Of a stretch of DNA of 24,612 bases, positions 7,644 to 15,450 are shown piece after piece (within the stretch, counting starts at the first letter, position 1; each line of letters begins with the position of its first letter). The translations under genes and the position numbers were made by a program. The DNA comes from JBBQER01 sp052148155 (GTDB lineage: Bacteria; Actinomycetota; Acidimicrobiia; IMCC26256; PALSA-610). Location of the stretch: assembly GCA_052148155.1 (NCBI GenBank), contig JBKQIY010000209.1, positions 1 through 24,612 on the forward strand, read 5' to 3'. A model generated the notes under the pieces. That model did not search any database and was not told the DNA's origin. It worked only from the letters and a program-made list of their open reading frames with translations.

Positions 7644-8337
7644 GCGCTGCTCCTCGATGAACGCGGTCGCTCTGCCCGGCGACGTCGCGCGCTCCAGCGG
7701 ACTGACGGATCGGCAGACCGTACTCGACGACCGTTTCTTCAGCGTGGCTTCCCCGTCGAGCGTCGCTGCGGATACCCGGGCCGGCCCGCGCGGCGGACCC
7801 GCGTGGTCCACCTCCGACAACGAGCTTCTATTGCCGTGTCCGCCAACGGCCCGTTAAGTGACGACCTCGCGTCGCGATCTGTGCGCGAGGAGGCCCGTTC
7901 GAGGCGTCGCATCAGCCTGTCGACCAACACGACGTTGTCGCGGGCGCTTCGGGTGGGGCGGGTTGGACAGTTCGTCGATTGGTCTTTTCGTCCGTCCGAA
8001 TCGGGTCGAGCGGCCGGACTCGTTCCCGTGCATCGGCGCGACCCTCCGCAGCATTCGCGGCTGTTGCGCCCGGAGTGATCTGCGCCGCACCGCCGGTCCC
8101 GGTGTCGACGTCGGCAACGTGCAGCGACCGCTCGAGCGTCTCATGCGGGCCTTCCTCGTTGCTGCGCCGGGTCATCAGGTCGGCCGCCACAGAAGGTGCG
8201 GGCTGACGTCGCCAATCGCGCGATGCCACGACACACGCCTCCGCGCTTATCGCGTTGTAGGGGACGCGAAGCGTGATGGACCGCGAAACGGAAAGCGAAA
8301 GCGATCCGCAAGGTCACCGGTCTACGGTTCAGGCCGC
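7644..8337. other. non-coding gap upstream of cyclophilin
   Basis: About 700 bases carry no recognised gene. A 7-bp hairpin (CCTCGCG at 7865-7871 with CGCGAGG at 7884-7890) is the only structure of note before the repeat at 8338. The cyclophilin promoter should lie near 7650-7750, but I see no clear boxes. Confidence 0.45.
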
Positions 8338-8414
8338 GCGACGCGAGCAGCCTGATAGAGGTCGACCCCCCAAACGCCGACCCCCCGCAGGGCTAGCTCG
8401 CGTCGCCGCGTTCG
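8338..8414. repeat. dispersed structured repeat, copy B
   Basis: The copy shares with copy A the left arm GCGACGCGAGCAG (8338-8350), the interior GAGGTCG-CCCCCCA and CCCCGCAG blocks, the right arm CTCGCGTCGC (8397-8406) and the CGCGTTCG tail. The arms pair over 10 bp here. The interior is eight bases longer than in A. No intact gene adjoins it. Confidence 0.6.
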
Positions 8415-8569
8415 GGGTGGGGCGTTGGCGACAACGGTGTGTGTCGCGAACTCGTGGCACACGTTCGGGAGGCGTCCCGCGGTGCTCACACGTGGCGTTC
8501 CGCCCCCGACGCCACCGACCAGACGCGGCACGAGGCGCCACGCGATCGTCCCGGGCGTAGCCTTCGCGT

Positions 8570-8719
8570 ATGGGCGATGATCGCAACCAGCCTCCGAGGC
8601 TCGGCCAGGACACAGCGCCGATCAATGTTGCGCAGCCGCAAGATGACGTCCTTCCCGAGGTTGCGGACGCGGCGCGGGACGAAGCCGAGTATCCGTCCGA
8701 CGAGACCGACGAGGGCTAG
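8570..8719 (+). CDS. possible 49-residue acidic peptide
   Basis: The ORF reads MGDDRNQPPRLGQDTAPINV... and ends in an Asp/Glu-rich stretch (Asp-Glu-Ala-Glu-Tyr-Pro-Ser-Asp-Glu-Thr-Asp-Glu-Gly). It is strongly acidic, lacks Cys, and looks disordered. The acidic tail is unlike the Arg-rich shadow frames nearby, which favours real coding. No good ribosome site precedes the ATG, so the start is uncertain. No family is recognised and no neighbour suggests a role. Confidence 0.38.
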   Translation: MGDDRNQPPRLGQDTAPINVAQPQDDVLPEVADAARDEAEYPSDETDEG

Positions 8720-8864
8720 GGCTGTCGGCACGCTCCGACGGTCGCCTGCGGACATCGGTGGGTTTCATCGTGAACAGATTCCGTGAAGGCAGTGCGCACG
8801 CTGCGATGGGGAACCCGTTGTCGAACGGAATGTTCAACGCCGAACCCCACGTACATGACTCATC

Positions 8865-8914
8865 ATCTCCACGACGAAACACACGATGAATCTCCACGAC
8901 GAAACACACGATGA
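8865..8914. repeat. perfect 25-bp tandem repeat, two copies
   Basis: The 25 bases at 8865-8889 (beginning ATCTCCACGACG) are repeated exactly at 8890-8914. They lie in a gap with no gene, between the acidic ORF and the hypothetical gene at 9451. The units have lower GC than the surroundings. Confidence 0.8.
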
Positions 8915-9450
8915 GTTCATGACCAACTCCACGCGTTCCCGGCTGGTGCTTTGATCGCGGTGCTCGTCCGCCCAGACTGCGCGTACTCAAGCGCCGGCAC
9001 CGACGCTTCGCAACCGGGCTGCGCCGACCGCGCGTTCAGGCCGGACACGCGACGTCGCGACCCGAGGCGATGACCGACACCGGAGCGGTCGCTGAGCCCG
9101 CCCGCAGGTCTCGGAACCCAGCACGAGTCGAGGGGCATCGCTGGGCGTGCGTCACTGTTGACACGTGACACCTGCCATTGCGCATGACGATCGACGCGGC
9201 AGCCGGGAGTGAGCATCGAGAAAAGGACACAGGTAAGCACCGAAGATGCCGTATTGAGAGGCATGTTGAGATATCTCGACCAACAGCAGCAGATCCCGTC
9301 GATGGGCGCCGGGTCCGCCGGTCTGGGCGCCCGCTTCGGCTGGCGGTGTTGCGAATCGGTTCCTCGCCGAGACCGACGTCGAGATGGTCGCCGAGGGTCC
9401 GATCTCGGTCTGCGAGTCGACGGTCGGGTCGTGATCGCGGAGCCGATGCC
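8915..9450. other. gap with fragmentary coding signal
   Basis: No intact gene is seen. A frame from 9209 starts plausibly (Ser-Ile-Glu-Lys-Arg...) and becomes Arg-rich after about 9330. From there another frame looks protein-like (NRFLAETDVEMVAEGPISV) and stops at 9435. This may be a broken small gene, but the case is weak. Confidence 0.3.
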
Positions 9451-9723
9451 GTGATCGGCTGGGCCTTCCCCGACCCGGCGAGCGCGACGACGCCGCAGGT
9501 CGCGTTCGCGCTGCAGGCATGCGAGACACGGCTCCACGACAACGCCGATGCCAGCACCGACGACGACCGCGCCTTCTTCCTCAGCGCGCTGTTCGCGATT
9601 GCTGCGGTCTGTCGGGCGGACCTGCATTACCGGCTCGCACATTCCGCAACAGACGACGAACTGAACCGAATGATCGCCAACGGCGGCCGAGAGGTCTTCG
9701 GAGACCAGGACGATTCCGGCTAG
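9451..9723 (+). CDS. hypothetical protein
   Basis: The product is 90 residues from a GTG that has GGAG eight bases upstream. It begins VIGWAFPDPASATTPQVAF and continues with helical, acidic sequence, including a Phe-Phe-Leu-Ser-Ala-Leu-Phe-Ala-Ile-Ala-Ala segment and a closing Asp-Asp-Glu-Leu-Asn-Arg helix. Third codon positions are strongly G/C, as in the firm genes here, which is the main evidence for coding. I recognise no domain; one Ala-rich helix could be buried or membrane-associated. It converges on the SnoaL-like gene 95 bases away. A longer upstream start is open but Arg-rich. Confidence 0.5.
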   Translation: MIGWAFPDPASATTPQVAFALQACETRLHDNADASTDDDRAFFLSALFAIAAVCRADLHYRLAHSATDDELNRMIANGGREVFGDQDDSG

Positions 9724-9818
9724 CGCGCCCGCCAGCGCGCGCCCGCCGTTCTTGACGGTTCGTCGCGTCGGCGCATCGGAACTGTCCGGCCGGTGACGGA
9801 CGAAGAGCACAGCTGCTG

Positions 9819-10283
9819 TTACAGGTGCTCCGGCTGGACTGCGCGCCTGCGGTCCCAGGCGGCCAACCGTTCGGTGTCCTCGTAGTCCTCCCATCTGACG
9901 AGCCGACCCCATCGCATTTCGAGGATCGCGACGACTCGGTTGTTGTAGAGGTCTCCATCGGCTGGACCCACGACGAAGTCGTGAGCACGGATCGCAATAC
10001 GAAGGTTCCAAGGCGGTCCATTCACGAGGACATCTTCGATCGCGATGTGTATCTGCGCGTCCGTGAACCGCTCGGCGAACGCGCGGCATTCAGCGACGCC
10101 CCGATGCGTGACGTGTCGATGACGTCCCTGAACCACAGGGCGGTACATCGCAGCCCAGGCGTTGTCGCCCGGGAAGGCGAGTTCGGCATCGGCTGACGCC
10201 AACCGAAGCAGCAATGTCGCGTCACCGCGGTTGAGGTTGTCGATGCAGCGGTGGACCAACGCACGAACCGCTGCTTTGTACAT
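9819..10283 (-). CDS. SnoaL/NTF2-like protein
   Basis: The product is 154 residues with the cone-shaped NTF2-like plan. An N-terminal helix (ALVHRCIDNLNRGDATLLLRL) is followed by Ala-Phe-Pro-Gly, a middle helix with Phe-Ala-Glu-Arg-Phe, then strands HIAIEDVLVNGPPWNLRIAI and LYNNRVVAILEMRWGRL, ending in Trp-Glu-Asp-Tyr-Glu-Asp-Thr. The Arg-Trp-Glu-Asp-Tyr-x-Asp-Thr ending is typical of SnoaL-like proteins. Members are small enzymes or ligand-binding proteins on polyketides, steroids or other hydrophobic compounds; the substrate here cannot be read. The ATG has GGAG five bases upstream, and a 37-bp palindrome lies just before it, so it is probably under a dimeric repressor such as a TetR-type protein that is not in this window. 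Confidence 0.82.
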   Translation of the reverse strand: MYKAAVRALVHRCIDNLNRGDATLLLRLASADAELAFPGDNAWAAMYRPVVQGRHRHVTHRGVAECRAFAERFTDAQIHIAIEDVLVNGPPWNLRIAIRAHDFVVGPADGDLYNNRVVAILEMRWGRLVRWEDYEDTERLAAWDRRRAVQPEHL

Positions 10284-10307
10284 CGCGTCTCCACGATCGG
10301 CCGCCGG

Positions 10308-10344
10308 ACTAGAACGATCACTCTAATAGAGCGATCGTTCTAGT
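10308..10344. promoter_or_regulatory. 37-bp palindromic operator upstream of the SnoaL-like gene
   Basis: ACTAGAACGATC at 10308-10319 is inverted at 10333-10344, and the centre CTCTA-A-TAGAG is itself a palindrome; only the pair 10320/10332 fails. It also reads as two adjacent imperfect sites, TAGAACGATCACTCTA (10310-10325) and TAGAGCGATCGTTCTA (10328-10343). A minus-strand TATTAG inside it could be the -10 of the gene at 9819-10283. The form is typical of TetR-family operators. Confidence 0.75.
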
Positions 10345-11078
10345 CGCAATCAGGACTCGACGGACCGACAGTCACCTGGGTTGACCGCGCCGAACGCCGA
10401 GCTGGGTCACTGCGCGCCGCCCACGCCTGACACACGGTCGACGGCGTCCCGGCCGCCCGTGCGGACATGTGTTGCATCGCAGCCGATGGTCGCGTTGTCG
10501 GGCGTCGCGTCACTTCTCGCGATAGCTGCCGTCGTCCTGGTTGGTTCACGGTGCCTGGGTCGGCGCCGCAGCCTCGGAGTTCGTGACAGTTCCGCGGCGC
10601 GAGCGCGGACATCACGTGGACGGCGTCGTCGAACGAGACGAACACGATTCCGTCAGACACACGAAAACTCGGTGATCGTCACCTTGACGTTCCGCGCAGC
10701 GCCGCAGCAGGGCTCGGCGAGATCGCCTCGCCCGGGTTGGGTGAAACGCATCACCGCGAACAACTCGCGTCTTGCGAACGTCCTGTCAGCACATGTTGCG
10801 GTGAGGCGTTCGAAGCGATGGGCGAGCCGCTCCGGTCAGTCGACCCGACCCGCAGGCTTGCGGAAGGTTCCGGCTGCGCGGAACACGTCGGGCGAAAGCA
10901 AAGACAACAGACAGCTGGCCTGCACGCTCGGATCTAGGTGTAGCGACCCATAGACGTTCCGTGCCTGTTCTGTCATCGTCCGTGGGGCGGACAGGGAAAA
11001 CGAGTGGGGGTAAGGGAAACAGTGGGCATAGGCCGGTTGACGACCAGACAAGTACGAGAGGCTCCTGCGGAGCTCGAG
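10345..11078. other. non-coding gap, no gene recognised
   Basis: A frame from 10381 contains one hydrophobic stretch and then turns Arg-rich. A minus-strand frame near 10560-10660 reads SDGIVFVSFDDAVHVMSAL before degenerating. Neither makes an intact gene, and I see no clear RNA structure. Confidence 0.4.
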
Positions 11079-11165
11079 ATGACGGACGTTGCAACTGTGC
11101 TTGAGCCGTACGACTGTGACGACGCGGCGGTTGGCTCATGGATTGAGCTCGTCGGGTCGCCCTGA
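11079..11165 (+). CDS. possible 28-residue acidic peptide
   Basis: The ORF MTDVATVLEPYDCDDAAVGS... has 28 codons and a TGA stop. GCGGAG ends seven bases before the ATG. A perfect 11-bp hairpin with a UACG tetraloop starts 17 bases after the stop. Ribosome site, ORF and hairpin form a compact unit. The peptide is acidic with one Cys and no signal. No family is recognised; it could also be the leader of an RNA rather than a working protein. Confidence 0.4.
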   Translation: MTDVATVLEPYDCDDAAVGSWIELVGSP

Positions 11166-11181
11166 CAGAACAATGCACAGC

Positions 11182-11207
11182 GGACGTGCAGCTACGGCTG
11201 CACGTCC
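11182..11207 (+). terminator. 11-bp hairpin with UACG tetraloop
   Basis: GGACGTGCAGC, loop TACG, then GCTGCACGTCC forms a perfect stem closed by C(UACG)G, one of the most stable RNA tetraloops. No T-run follows. It is a very stable structure and probably a terminator or a stability element. Confidence 0.65.
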
Positions 11208-11653
11208 CTGCATCCGGTCGTCATGCCGAGCGGCGGGCTGCCAACCAACGACGTGTGAGCCGGCGTCACGCTTGACCGGCGCGAAGACGATCGCCGTGAA
11301 GTGACCGGGATACAGACTCGACCGGACGCGACGCGCCGGACCGTTTCGCGGGCCGTCCGGGCGGTCCCACGAAGGCGGGTTCGTACCCGCGTCGAAGCGC
11401 TCCCGCGCATCGTCAAACTCGACGCTTCCGTTCCCGGTTCTGGCTGCTCCGGGCTCTCATTCGAACTTCTCGATCACCGCGGATTGCGTCAGCGCAAGCT
11501 CAGCGCCGCGCCGTCGATGCCGGACGGAACGGAACCGAGTCTCCGCGCATGGCTGCTCGAACCCGTGTCGGGAGAGCCAACCCACGAGCGGCGCAGCTCG
11601 CACCCGCGTCGAGCATCAACCCACATTGCGGCGAAAGCATCCACAATGGTGGT
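11208..11653. other. non-coding gap
   Basis: No gene is recognised in 446 bases. One plus frame reads GSGCSGLSFELLD near 11442, but its flanks do not support a real family (see the rejected list). Confidence 0.4.
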
Positions 11654-11878
11654 ATGAGACGCGAATCGTTCACGGTCCCAGGTTCCTGTCCAGTATGCGG
11701 TTCCCAGGCCGACGTCGGCTATGTGCAACTCACGATCGAGGAAGCCGACTTGTCCCCGATGCGCAGTGGCGTGGTGTCGTGCAGCAATCCGAACTGCCGT
11801 CACCATTCGCCGGAGCCGTCATTCACCCGGCGAGGTGACCCTGCCGCAGGCTGGGGTCTGTTCACGTCACGCGCCTGA
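11654..11878 (+). CDS. small Cys4 protein, zinc-ribbon-like
   Basis: The product is 74 residues. Cys12-Pro-Val-Cys15-Gly and Cys43-Ser-Asn-Pro-Asn-Cys48 are two Cys pairs about 28 residues apart. The first matches a zinc knuckle and the second has a longer spacing, so one zinc ion is likely bound. Between them is a strand-rich stretch with Val-Gly-Tyr-Val-Gln-Leu-Thr-Ile. The tail is His/Ser/Pro-rich and ends in Phe-Thr-Ser-Arg-Ala. Such proteins often bind nucleic acid or a partner protein, but I cannot name a family. The ATG at 11654 lacks a strong ribosome site; upstream sequence in frame is low-complexity, so this start is preferred. It converges on the GGDEF-EAL gene with a terminator between them. 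Confidence 0.6.
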   Translation: MRRESFTVPGSCPVCGSQADVGYVQLTIEEADLSPMRSGVVSCSNPNCRHHSPEPSFTRRGDPAAGWGLFTSRA

Positions 11879-11950
11879 TACCCGGGCAACGCCTCGCGCT
11901 GTGTCATCCCCCGAACATCGCCGGCTGAGCGGCCGGAACCCCAAGCACGC

Positions 11951-11993
11951 GTTACGGCCCGCCAACGGACGGGAGGTCCTGGCGGGCCGTAAC
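11951..11993. terminator. perfect 14-bp hairpin between convergent genes
   Basis: GTTACGGCCCGCCA (11951-11964) pairs perfectly with TGGCGGGCCGTAAC (11980-11993) across 15 nt. It lies between the plus-strand Cys4 gene and the minus-strand GGDEF-EAL gene and could serve both. There is no T-run. Confidence 0.65.
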
Positions 11994-12314
11994 CGGACGA
12001 CGGGTCGCGGTGGGGCTGCCCGTCACTCGGGATCGTACGAACGTCACGTCACGGTTGGGGTCAAGACCCGGTCAATTAAGCGTGTGCCTTCGTCTCGCGA
12101 CGAGTGCGGGAGCCGCGCTGGCGGAGACGGACCGACGCGGCGACGCGCCGTCGACGAACCGGATCGAGGCAATCCGAACGCTTTGGGGCACCTACGCGCG
12201 TGTCTCGCTCGTCCACATTTGCTGACAGACCGACCGGCGTCGGTGGCCGACAGCATGGTGTGTGGCGGCGGTCACCGAGTCAGACCGTTCGCGAAGAACG
12301 GGCGACGCGACCGG

Positions 12315-14183
12315 TTACGGCTTGGCGCCGGCGTGGTGATGGGCGAAGTTGACGTTGCCGGTGCCGGCGCCGGCGAGGTAGGTGTCGAGGTTGTCGGCAG
12401 ATGTGGGGCGCGCGAAGTAGAAGCCTTGGTAGAAGTCGCAGCCGAGCGCCGCGACTTCGTTGTGTTGTTCGGCTGACTCGACTCCTTCGGCCACGACCGT
12501 CATGTGCAGGCCGTGGGCGAGGCCCACCACGGCGTTCACGATCAGGCGACTGTCCGGGTTGTGGTCGATGTCGGAGATGAACACCCGGTCTATTTTGACG
12601 ACGTCGATCGGGAATCGTTTGAGATAGCTGAGCGAGCAGTAGCCAGTTCCGAAGTCGTCGAGCGCCAGTGCGACGCCGAGCTGTTTGAGTTCGTTGAGCG
12701 CGAGCAGCGCGCGTTCTTCGTTTTGGAGGAAGACACTTTCGGTGACCTCGAGTGTGAGATGTCCAGGGTCGGTGTCGGTTTCGGCGAGGACGGCGGTGAC
12801 GGTGTCGACGTAGTCGGCGGCCATGAGCTGGTGGGCTGAGACGTTCACCGAAATGTTGAGGCCGTCGGGTTGGTCGTGGCGCGGCCATTGTTGGCGGTCG
12901 AGGCACGCTCGCTCCAGCACCCAACGTCCGATTTCGGCGATGAGGCCGGAACATTCGGCGAGACCGACGGCAGTTTGCGGTCTGACGAGCCCGTGGGTCG
13001 GGTGCGTCCAGCGGAGCAACGCTTCGACGCCCGTGATTCGTCCGTCCGACGTCGCCACGATCGGCTGGTACGCGGTGTGCAGTTCCCCTCGTGCCAACGC
13101 GCCGCGCAGGTCGCGACTCAGGATGGTCGACTGGTCGGCGAGGCGTTGCTCCCGTCGGTCGATGGTCGCGTAGCGCGCACCACCTCTGCGTTTGGCTTGG
13201 TACATCGCGGTGTCCGCGACTTGGAGGATCTGCTCGGAGACGAAGTCTCCTCGACCGGCGAACGCGATGCCGACACTGGCGCTGATTTGCACCTCGACAT
13301 CGGACAGCACAAACGTCTCGCTCAGCTGCTCGCCGATCCGGGCGGCAAGGACGCCGCCCTGGGACGTCTGGTCGAGGTCTTCGCACAAGATGACGAACTC
13401 GTCGCCTCCGAGGCGTGCGACGGTATCGCCGGGCCGAAGGAGTGCCGTCAACCGCTGCGCGACCGCGATCAGCAACTCGTCACCGACGTGATGACCGTAG
13501 GTGTCGTTGATTGATTTGAACCGGTCGAGATCGGCAAACAGGATCGCGACCATCTTGTTGGACCGACGACATCGGAGAATTGCGTGGTCGAGACGCTCGA
13601 CCAGCAGCGTCCGGTTCGGTAACCCGGTCAAGGCGTCATGAAGTGAGGTTTCGAGCGCACGATCGGACGATTCCTGTAGGTCGGCGCGGGCCTTCGCGTT
13701 GAGGAGATATGCCGCCGCGACGTCGGCCAACGTCTGGGCAGCCATCATCGCACCGGCATCCAACGGGCCGGTGACGTCTCGGTACAGGTCGAGCGCGCCG
13801 AGTTGCGTATCGCCGTGGCGCAGCGGAAACGTGAACACCGCGAGGAGTCCTTCCTCGACTGCTCGACGTGCGAACTTCAGGAATCGATCATCGATGCGCA
13901 AGTCCGCCACCGCGACAGCTCGACCTGTCTTGTACGCCGCGATACATGGTCCCTCGCCCAACTCGGTCTGCAGCCGCTCGTACCGCAACGCGGCTTCGTC
14001 CGAAGCGGCAACATACCGAGGGTCGACACCCGGCGAGATCAGCGTGACGCCCGCCGCGGTGATCGGCAACACCTCCACGATGCGAAGGACCAGATGATCG
14101 AGGATCGCCTGAATCGGAAAGTCAGTGACGAGTGTCCGAGCGAACTCGCTGAGCACATCGGAGAGCTGATGCTCGATCTCCAC
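12315..14183 (-). CDS. GAF-GGDEF-EAL cyclic di-GMP enzyme
   Basis: The product is 622 residues and lacks membrane segments, so it is probably cytoplasmic. A GAF sensor fills roughly 10-160 (EFARTLVTDFPIQAILDHLV; Leu-Gly-Glu-Gly-Pro-Cys). A GGDEF domain follows, with intact Gly-Gly-Asp-Glu-Phe at about 259-263 and an inhibitory RxxD site (Arg-Pro-Gly-Asp) five residues before it. The EAL domain has Glu-Ala-Leu at about 387-389, the Asn of NISVNVS, Asp-Asp-Phe-Gly-Thr-Gly, Lys-Ile-Asp, Ala-Glu-Gly-Val-Glu-Ser and Tyr-Gln-Gly-Phe, so both synthesis and breakdown of c-di-GMP are possible. I chose the GTG at 14183 because GGAGGG lies eight bases upstream; the GTG at 14207 has none. It is monocistronic. 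Confidence 0.95.
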   Translation of the reverse strand: MEIEHQLSDVLSEFARTLVTDFPIQAILDHLVLRIVEVLPITAAGVTLISPGVDPRYVAASDEAALRYERLQTELGEGPCIAAYKTGRAVAVADLRIDDRFLKFARRAVEEGLLAVFTFPLRHGDTQLGALDLYRDVTGPLDAGAMMAAQTLADVAAAYLLNAKARADLQESSDRALETSLHDALTGLPNRTLLVERLDHAILRCRRSNKMVAILFADLDRFKSINDTYGHHVGDELLIAVAQRLTALLRPGDTVARLGGDEFVILCEDLDQTSQGGVLAARIGEQLSETFVLSDVEVQISASVGIAFAGRGDFVSEQILQVADTAMYQAKRRGGARYATIDRREQRLADQSTILSRDLRGALARGELHTAYQPIVATSDGRITGVEALLRWTHPTHGLVRPQTAVGLAECSGLIAEIGRWVLERACLDRQQWPRHDQPDGLNISVNVSAHQLMAADYVDTVTAVLAETDTDPGHLTLEVTESVFLQNEERALLALNELKQLGVALALDDFGTGYCSLSYLKRFPIDVVKIDRVFISDIDHNPDSRLIVNAVVGLAHGLHMTVVAEGVESAEQHNEVAALGCDFYQGFYFARPTSADNLDTYLAGAGTGNVNFAHHHAGAKP

Positions 14184-14837
14184 AGGACGATCCCTCCGGT
14201 CCGACACCGCGGGGTCCGGGCGGGGTATCCATCAACTTGGAGAAACATAGGCTAACACCGCGAGGCTCGAACGGACCGGCTTTATCGCTCAAGACACCGA
14301 AAGGATGGTCTCAATGAGTGGTCGGCCGCGTCGGCGTTTGTCTGCATCTTGGCGAAGAAAGAAGGTGGCTATAGACCACACGTCACATGAACGTGTTCGC
14401 GAAATATCACAATCAGTGAGGTGATTTGTCATGGCTCAGTCTGCGGAATAGGGGCGCTGAGCGACGGTGACGGTTCCACATATCGGGTGGCTTGATGTCT
14501 CGCCCGTCCCGGTGAACGTTCCCGCAGACGAACGTGATCGCCCGGCACCGGCGACCTGCATGCGCGACCGTCGAGCGGACACGCGTCACGTCCGCGTGTC
14601 ACCGACGGACCGGTCGGCGACACACGAGCATCGGCACCCGTTCGTCGGTGACATCCTTGACGCCGACATGTCCGACGTGTTCGCCCGGCGTTTCGTTTTT
14701 CGGCTCCTCGGACGGCTGCTCGCTCTAGCCGGAACGCGTCCAAGCGGCCCACAAAGCGTGAAGGGACCGAACCTGACCCGTACACCGAAGTGCATGATAA
14801 GGAGCGGGAAGCTCGCCGCCGCCCGTCGTTCGGGCGC
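14184..14837. other. gap upstream of GGDEF-EAL gene, small ORFs only
   Basis: Besides the possible peptide at 14314-14424, a six-codon ORF (ATG GCT CAG TCT GCG GAA TAG) at 14431-14451 follows a near-perfect GAGGTGA ribosome site at 14418-14424. No larger gene continues in frame. The longer frame from 14467 is Arg/Pro/His-rich and has no domain. Confidence 0.4.
14314..14424 (+). CDS. possible 36-residue basic peptide
   Basis: The ORF MSGRPRRRLSASWRRKKVAI... encodes a very basic peptide. AAAGGA lies 10 bases before the ATG. Its stop codon TGA overlaps the strong ribosome site of the six-codon ORF that follows, which hints at a leader arrangement. GC is lower than nearby. No family is recognised and the call is tentative. 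Confidence 0.25.
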   Translation: MSGRPRRRLSASWRRKKVAIDHTSHERVREISQSVR

Positions 14838-14868
14838 GTTCTCACCACCAAAGAAGTTGGTGAGAACG
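14838..14868. repeat. short hairpin element, copy 2 (partner at 6500)
   Basis: GTTCTCACCA (14838-14847) pairs perfectly with TGGTGAGAAC (14858-14867) over 10 bp. It matches the element at 6500-6530 with changes that keep the stem or the plus-strand peptide Phe-Ser-Pro-Pro-Lys-Lys-Leu-Val-Arg-Thr. Confidence 0.5.
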
Positions 14869-15255
14869 GCATGGGTCCCTTTGCAGAAGCGACTCGCGCT
14901 TCCGCACCGCCCACACTTGCGCTCGCGCGCCAAGATCGACACTAGCCGCCCGACCTTGGCCGAGCGACCTCCGCCCAGCCGTTCGGTTGCAGTTCAACAG
15001 TGGCCTTGGCGTGGCGGCCGAGCCGAGACCGCCCCCCAGCGTCGCCTCGTCCCATGAGAGCCGAGGCGGTCGCACGGAGAGGTCACGCTGCGTTGCCGTC
15101 GACCATGCCCGCGCCAATACTTCGTTCCTCCCATCCTGGACGGTGCCCTCGCGTTCGCATCGGTGCCGTAGCCGGCCACCACCGATGATCACGAACGCCC
15201 ACCGTCGTCACCGCGCTTGGTCTCATGCGCCAGACGATCCCGACGATGGGAGGGT
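14869..15255. other. non-coding spacer before ANTAR gene
   Basis: No gene is seen. A 7-bp hairpin (CGCCTCG at 15043-15049 with CGAGGCG at 15062-15068) is the only structure. The ANTAR promoter should be close to 15200-15250. Confidence 0.4.
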
Positions 15256-15450
15256 ATGGACAACGAAAATCTGCTCTCGAAGGCGCCGTACGGCGCGGTC
15301 GTGTACCAGGCATCCGGCATGGTCAGTGTGCAGGCCACCTGCACGGTGAACGAAGCCCTCGGGATGATGAAAGAACGTGCCCTCGTCAACGGCGAGACAC
15401 TCGAACGCGTCGCGCAGGCCGTCCTCAGTCGGGAGCTTCGCTTCGGCTGA
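15256..15450 (+). CDS. minimal ANTAR-domain protein
   Basis: The product is 64 residues, almost exactly one ANTAR domain with no sensor attached. The fold is visible as Gly-Met-Val-Ser-Val-Gln (21-26), then an acidic-Ala helix with Asn-Glu-Ala-Leu-Gly-Met-Met, then Glu-Thr-Leu-Glu-Arg-Val-Ala-Gln-Ala-Val-Leu-Ser-Arg, ending Leu-Arg-Phe. ANTAR proteins bind a two-hairpin RNA and prevent transcription termination; a lone domain would need a partner for signal input. The ATG follows GGGAGGG at very short distance, and a TTG 39 bases upstream is the alternative. The next gene downstream is a GAF-ANTAR relic 0.95 kb away, so two ANTAR genes sit together. Confidence 0.85.
   Translation: MDNENLLSKAPYGAVVYQASGMVSVQATCTVNEALGMMKERALVNGETLERVAQAVLSRELRFG

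Noticed and set aside
10665..10690. 18 of 19 bases shared with the 3' end of the cyclophilin gene (6933-6951)
   Set aside because: The match is short and codon bias makes such matches likely by chance; no other cyclophilin sequence is present.
11436..11480. Gly-Ser-Gly-Cys-Ser-Gly-Leu-Ser-Phe resembling an IscA/HesB motif
   Set aside because: The flanks do not match the family and the later paired Cys residues are missing.
12280..13386. long minus-strand frame of 368 residues
   Set aside because: It is an Arg/His/Pro-rich shadow of the GGDEF-EAL gene in another frame, with no domain.
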